From Halomicrobium urmianum (GTDB taxonomy: Archaea > Halobacteriota > Halobacteria > Halobacteriales > Haloarculaceae): 64,000 bases of DNA. The first letter of the stretch is position 1; every line of letters begins with the position of its first letter. Where the stretch lies: positions 310,001-374,000 of the forward strand of contig NZ_CP084092.1 of NCBI RefSeq assembly GCF_020217425.1. Direction: 5' to 3'. The notes below the pieces were generated by a model. The model saw only the letters and a list, made by a program, of their open reading frames with translations. It had not been told where the DNA came from and did no database searches. This document shows positions 60,246 through 64,000 of this stretch, piece after piece. A program made the position numbers and the translations under genes.

Positions 60246-61399
60246 TGTCGGCCCTCCATCGCTTCACGCATCTCCTGGATGTCCGTGTCCGTATCGTCCT
60301 TGATGTAATTCTGGATGTCGAACGAGACCGCGCTGGCCGCATCTTCCCAGTAGTGACACGCGGCTTTATGTCGCATGTCGGTGCTGTCGTCCTGTACGTC
60401 GACTAACTCCGGATCTTGCGTGGCACACTGTTCGTCACTCAAGGGGCACCTCGGGTGATACGCACAGCCGGAGGGGGTTTCGATCGGATCTGGGCTCGAT
60501 CCCTCTACGATCTCCATCTCCTCGAAGGTAGCGTTGATCGTCGGTGTCGATCGAATGAGCGCCCGCGTGTACGGGTGGGATGCGTTGGAAACCATGCGCT
60601 CTGTCTCGCCCAGTTCGACAAGGTCGAACGCGTACATCACCCCGATCCGATCGGCTAACTTTGCGACCAGAGGAAGGTCGTGGGTGATGAACACGATCGT
60701 CAGATCGTAGTTCTCCTTCAGCTCGTTTATCAGGCTCAGGATCGATCGCTGCATCAGCAGATCCAGCGCGGCAGTCGGCTCGTCCATCACGAGGACTTTC
60801 GGTTCAAGGACAACGCTCAGGGCGATGAGGGCGCGCTGCTGCATGCCACCGCTGAGTTCATGGGGATAGGCGTCGAGGACGTGATCCGGGTCTAGGTGGA
60901 GATCCTGCAGGAGATTGCCAGCGCGATCCATCCCCTCCTGTTTGTCCACGCCGTGGGCTTCGAGTACGAGCTCGAAGTGTTCTCTGATCCCCATGGTGGG
61001 GTTGAACGAGCTCATCGCTCCCTGGAACACCATCGAAATTTCCTCCCAGCGGACGTTCCGGAGTTCCTTCTCCGAGAGGTCCCGGATCGCTATCGACTCA
61101 CCGTCGTCCGGGTGATAGGTTATCTCTCCGGTGAGCTGTCCGGGATCGACGACGGCGTCGAGGAATGCAGAGGCGAGCATGGACTTTCCGCTACCGCTTT
61201 CGCCGACGACGCCCAGCACTTCACCTCGATTAACGGTGAGATCAACATCGTCGAGGACACGCGACTGCCCGCGTTCCATGTCGAACGTCACCGTCGCGCC
61301 GCGCATTTCCACGATCGCTTGGTCGCTGCGATCCGTCGTTTCTCGCGCTCTGCTCCGTCCTTGCTGCTCGTCGGTTTGTCCTTGCATGGATGATCTCAC
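60242..61399 (-). CDS. Oligopeptide/dipeptide-type ABC transporter ATPase (DppD/OppD)
   Basis: A 385-aa ATPase. Walker A GESGSGKSMLA, Q-loop MVFQGAMSSFNPT, signature LSGGMQQRALIAL, Walker B VLVMDEPTAALDLL, and the cysteine extension PSGCAYHPRCPLSDEQCATQ. GTG 61399 overlaps the permease stop (GTGA), so coupling argues for it; ATG 61387 four codons later is the alternative. Forms a heterodimeric ATPase with the next gene. Confidence 0.93.
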   Translation of the reverse strand: MRSSMQGQTDEQQGRSRARETTDRSDQAIVEMRGATVTFDMERGQSRVLDDVDLTVNRGEVLGVVGESGSGKSMLASAFLDAVVDPGQLTGEITYHPDDGESIAIRDLSEKELRNVRWEEISMVFQGAMSSFNPTMGIREHFELVLEAHGVDKQEGMDRAGNLLQDLHLDPDHVLDAYPHELSGGMQQRALIALSVVLEPKVLVMDEPTAALDLLMQRSILSLINELKENYDLTIVFITHDLPLVAKLADRIGVMYAFDLVELGETERMVSNASHPYTRALIRSTPTINATFEEMEIVEGSSPDPIETPSGCAYHPRCPLSDEQCATQDPELVDVQDDSTDMRHKAACHYWEDAASAVSFDIQNYIKDDTDTDIQEMREAMEGRQ

Positions 61400-62385
61400 G
61401 CGTTATTTGCGGATTCGTCCGGGACGCTCTTCTCGTGACGGGCACGGATCCTCGGATTGAATATCCGGTCGAACCCCTGCGAGAGGAGAATCAGCCCCAA
61501 AGAGAAGAACACGATCGTCCCGATGGGGATCAGCAGGTAGTGAATGTACTTTAGCGACTGGAGCGCCGGCGAATTGTACGCCTGATTGAGGATGACGCCC
61601 CAGTTAGCGTTCGTCCACGGGAGAACCCCGAGGAAGTACAGCGCGACGGAACTGAAGATAATGTTCCTCGCTGAGTTGACGAAGTTTATTAGGATGTACG
61701 GCATCACGTTCGGAAGGAGATCCCGGATGAGAATCGTCGCCGTCGAGAGTCCCACGACCTGGGACGCCTCAACGTACGATTCTTCACGGAGCGACAGCAC
61801 CTGCGACCGGATCGAGCGAGCGATCCCCGACCAGACGTGACTAGCCAGCAGGATACCGACGATCGCCGGATTGCTCGGTTCGATGATGGCCGCTAGCACG
61901 ATGACGATGATCAGGCCGGGAATCGCGATCGTTGCGTCAGTGATCGTCATCAGGATCTGATCGAGTTGTCCGCGGTCGTAGCCAGCGGCGATTCCGACGA
62001 CCGTCGCGACCACCGTCGAAAAGACTGCGCCCGCGACGATCATTATCAGCATATCTGGCGTTGCGTGGACGACCAGCCCCAGTAGATCCTGGCCCCGGCC
62101 GTCCGTTCCGAAGACGTAAGAGAGGTCCTGGAACGGGAGGATATACCGTTCGGCCTGATTGGGATACGGTTTCGGGATGACGTGCGGACCGACGATGCCC
62201 ATGACGAGATATAAACTCGTGATGATCAGCCCGGCTTTAGCCCGCCAGTCCTCCCAGAGGATCGTTATCGGCGCACGGACGTATTCGTCGTACACCCGTC
62301 TGTACCGTTCGGACCTGGAGACGGTCGACTGAGACGGATCGTAATCAAATATGTTACTGCTGCTTGATGGATCTTTCGTTGTCAT
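61396..62385 (-). CDS. Oligopeptide/dipeptide-type ABC transporter permease (DppC/OppC)
   Basis: A 329-aa membrane protein with about six helices. LSYVFGTDGRGQDLLGLVV is the conserved GTDxxGRD-like region of DppC proteins and LREESYVEASQVVGLSTATI the EAA loop. It overlaps the DppB-like gene by 4 bases upstream and the ATPase downstream, in one operon. Confidence 0.93.
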   Translation of the reverse strand: MTTKDPSSSSNIFDYDPSQSTVSRSERYRRVYDEYVRAPITILWEDWRAKAGLIITSLYLVMGIVGPHVIPKPYPNQAERYILPFQDLSYVFGTDGRGQDLLGLVVHATPDMLIMIVAGAVFSTVVATVVGIAAGYDRGQLDQILMTITDATIAIPGLIIVIVLAAIIEPSNPAIVGILLASHVWSGIARSIRSQVLSLREESYVEASQVVGLSTATILIRDLLPNVMPYILINFVNSARNIIFSSVALYFLGVLPWTNANWGVILNQAYNSPALQSLKYIHYLLIPIGTIVFFSLGLILLSQGFDRIFNPRIRARHEKSVPDESANNA

Positions 62386-63377
62386 TGTGCCTCTCCTTCA
62401 GTAGCGGTCCGCGGATCGATCCGTGAGTACGTCAGGTCAGCTATAAGCAGTGCTGTCACGACCGCGACGGTAATGATGAGGAATCCCCCCATCAGTAGCG
62501 GATAATCGCGGTGTTCGATCGCGTCGAAGATGAAGTATCCGAGCCCCTCGTACGTGAAGATCTGCTCGAGGACGACCGAGCCGCCGAACAGGAATCCGAT
62601 CGAAATCATGAGGTTCGTGTACATCGGCAGGATCGCGTTGACAGTGACGTAACGAGTTATGATAGTGCGTTCGGAGAGCCCAGACAATCGGGCGACGCGA
62701 AGGTAGTCCGAACCGAGGACCTGAATGCTATTGCTCCGCATCAACAGTGCCCAGTTCCCGAAGCTCGTGAGAACGAGCGAGAAGACGGGCAGGACTGCGT
62801 GACGAAACGCACTGCCGACGAACTCTATGTTCAGGCCGGGCGTGTACTGGTAATTGTACTGGCCGCTGGTCGGGAACCAGCCCAGCTGGTATCCGAAGAG
62901 GAAGAGGAACCCGATCGCGAACAGGTAGTAGGGAACGGACGTCACGAAGGTCGAAACCAGGGAGGTGGTGACGTCGAATCGCGATCCCTCGAGGTAGGCC
63001 ATTGCAGCGCCACCCAGGATTCCGATACCGAAACTGAGCGCCAGCGAGGACGACATGATGAACACCGTCCATGGCAGCGCACGGGCGACGATGTCGATGA
63101 CCGGCTTGTCGTACCAGATTGATACTCCCAGATCGCCCTGCAGGGTCCGAGTGACGTATTCGAAGTACTGGACGTAAAGTGGGTCCTGCGGATTCGCCCG
63201 GAGATACGTCTGAATCAGTTCGTTCGCCTCCGTACTTGACATTCCCTGCTGGACGAGCTGTGCCCTGAGGCTCACCATCGGGCCACCAGGCATCAGACGG
63301 ACCAGCATGAACGTTATCGTGATAACCATTAATATGGTTATCACAGATTGCCCTGCTCTCTTGGCCAGATATGCCAT
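62382..63377 (-). CDS. Oligopeptide/dipeptide-type ABC transporter permease (DppB/OppB)
   Basis: A 331-aa membrane protein starting MAYLAKRAGQSVITILMVIT. DppB features: TFMLVRLMPGGPM near the N-terminus, DLGVSIWYDKPV, and the EAA loop YLRVARLSGLSERTIITRYV. ATG 63377 is chosen because the TATA element lies 24-37 bases upstream; the longer frame to 63575 crosses that promoter. First gene of the minus-strand block after the binding protein. Confidence 0.92.
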   Translation of the reverse strand: MAYLAKRAGQSVITILMVITITFMLVRLMPGGPMVSLRAQLVQQGMSSTEANELIQTYLRANPQDPLYVQYFEYVTRTLQGDLGVSIWYDKPVIDIVARALPWTVFIMSSSLALSFGIGILGGAAMAYLEGSRFDVTTSLVSTFVTSVPYYLFAIGFLFLFGYQLGWFPTSGQYNYQYTPGLNIEFVGSAFRHAVLPVFSLVLTSFGNWALLMRSNSIQVLGSDYLRVARLSGLSERTIITRYVTVNAILPMYTNLMISIGFLFGGSVVLEQIFTYEGLGYFIFDAIEHRDYPLLMGGFLIITVAVVTALLIADLTYSRIDPRTATEGEAQ

Positions 63378-63400
63378 ACCATGGTTTGTGACAGCAGACC

Positions 63401-63414
63401 TTATAATATTTATC
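63401..63414 (-). promoter_or_regulatory. TATA box for the DppB-like gene
   Basis: The minus strand reads GATAAATATTATAA, 24-37 bases before ATG 63377. It indicates a promoter between the binding-protein gene and the permeases. Confidence 0.55.
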
Positions 63415-63660
63415 CCCATACAATCATATTCGCAGTCGACTGCGGGTTCAGACGCCGAACCGGCCGGAACATGGGGTCCCAGACATCCCGTGAAACCGGA
63501 CGCTTTTGTACGTCTTGACACATTCCTGCCGACGTCGGTACCAGCGGTTTCTCGGGGGAAAGGCTCCATCCGCACTCTGGCCCGATGGTATTGTCAACCG
63601 ATTTCAGGTCGTCTCGTCGTCTGCGATCAGGCTCCTCGTCGCACTACCGTACTCTCCGCG

Positions 63661-64000
63661 TCACGCATTGGGGTCGGCCTCTAACATCCCTTTCCGCGGC
63701 AGCCACTCGTACGGTTGCATGACGTTCATGTTGGGATCGTCGTTCTCGATTACACGTCCGGTGTCCGAACTCTGATCCTCGGGCAAGTTCCATTCGCTGG
63801 TGTTGTGCCATTGGGTCATGAACCGATCGGTGATACAGAGGTTAGGGAGGTCACGGTTGTAGATCCACGCCAGTTCTCGGAGCTTCTGCGTCGATTCGTC
63901 GCCGCTGACAGTCGCGGCCTCGGCGAGTCGATCCTCGACGTTGACCGTCTCGGTTCCGCTGGCCTCCATCGGCGGCCACGGAACCTCCGTCTCCTCAGGG
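63661..64000 (-). CDS. ABC transporter substrate-binding protein, family 5 (partial, C-terminus)
   Basis: The last 112 or so codons of a gene that continues past the right edge. The reading VEDRLAEAATVSGDESTQKL, then RELAWIYNRDLPNLCITDRF is the C-terminal helix and strand pattern of oligopeptide/dipeptide binding proteins (SBP_bac_5). Located upstream of the permeases in the expected order. Ligand type cannot be judged from this part. Confidence 0.8.
   Translation of the reverse strand, partial: PEETEVPWPPMEASGTETVNVEDRLAEAATVSGDESTQKLRELAWIYNRDLPNLCITDRFMTQWHNTSEWNLPEDQSSDTGRVIENDDPNMNVMQPYEWLPRKGMLEADPNA

Noticed and set aside
1-64000. tRNA or rRNA genes, including an attachment site for the island
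   Set aside because: No cloverleaf or conserved rRNA segment was noticed at the island edges or elsewhere by eye; a covariance-model scan would be needed to exclude a tRNA fragment.

Overview
The window looks like haloarchaeal DNA (class Halobacteria). Evidence: high GC with strong third-position C/G use, very acidic proteins, twin-arginine (Tat) leaders on exported enzymes, haloarchaeal TATA boxes about 25-30 bases before ATG codons (leaderless genes), and archaeal-type origin repeats. No rRNA or tRNA gene was recognised.

Left part (1-16.0 kb) is a carbohydrate-use region. A sugar ABC transporter operon (ATPase, creatininase-family protein, lipoprotein binding protein, two permeases, all minus) faces an IclR regulator. 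Next come three Tat-exported glycosidases: a GH109-like Gfo/Idh/MocA enzyme, a GH20 beta-N-acetylhexosaminidase and a GH123-like protein with a DUF4091-type C-terminus. All three families act on N-acetylhexosamine or N-acetylgalactosamine glycans. A xylose-dehydrogenase-like oxidoreductase, an aldo/keto reductase, an enolase-superfamily dehydratase and a RraA-family protein follow.

Middle part (16.3-35.7 kb) is an accessory island that looks like an integrated, decaying replicon. It holds a partition remnant (frameshifted ParA C-terminus plus an acidic partner), an AddA-like helicase-nuclease behind an AddB-like remnant, a family B DNA polymerase C-terminal remnant, and an origin-like array of 22-bp ORB-type repeats around an AT-rich tract with no Cdc6/Orc1 gene in the window. 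It also holds a broken IS701/IS4-type element, a SWIM protein, an AbiEi-like + wHTH-nucleotidyltransferase + HEPN cassette, an ArdC-like protein, several halophile-specific accessory genes, a protein with two PD-(D/E)XK-like cores, an HNH/DUF6166 operon, a RelE-type toxin-antitoxin pair and an IS5-type element. Two unexplained repeated signals run through it: four copies of a 41-42 bp interrupted palindrome (TTAACCAACA-N21/22-TGTTGGTTAA) at gene-module boundaries, and seven copies of a GC-rich palindromic leader box just upstream of seven minus-strand genes.

Right part (35.7-64 kb): a seven-PAS histidine kinase, Fic and IS6 remnants, a frameshifted beta-lactamase-fold hydrolase, a TRIC-like channel, UspA, an MFS transporter and a bile-acid-symporter-family protein. 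Then comes a hexuronate module: mannonate dehydratase, a GH2 beta-glucuronidase-like enzyme, an SDR (fructuronate reductase type), uronate isomerase, an IclR regulator, a frameshifted aldehyde dehydrogenase and a DHDPS/KdgD-family enzyme. After an AT-rich gene-poor stretch with another IS6 remnant, a Gfo/Idh/MocA gene and a dipeptide/oligopeptide-type ABC operon close the window.

Taken together the two flanks could release and burn both N-acetylhexosamine and glucuronate, the composition of a glycosaminoglycan-like polymer. The accessory island sits between them. Several otherwise intact genes carry single-base frameshifts at short base runs, so either gene decay or uncorrected sequence error must be considered.
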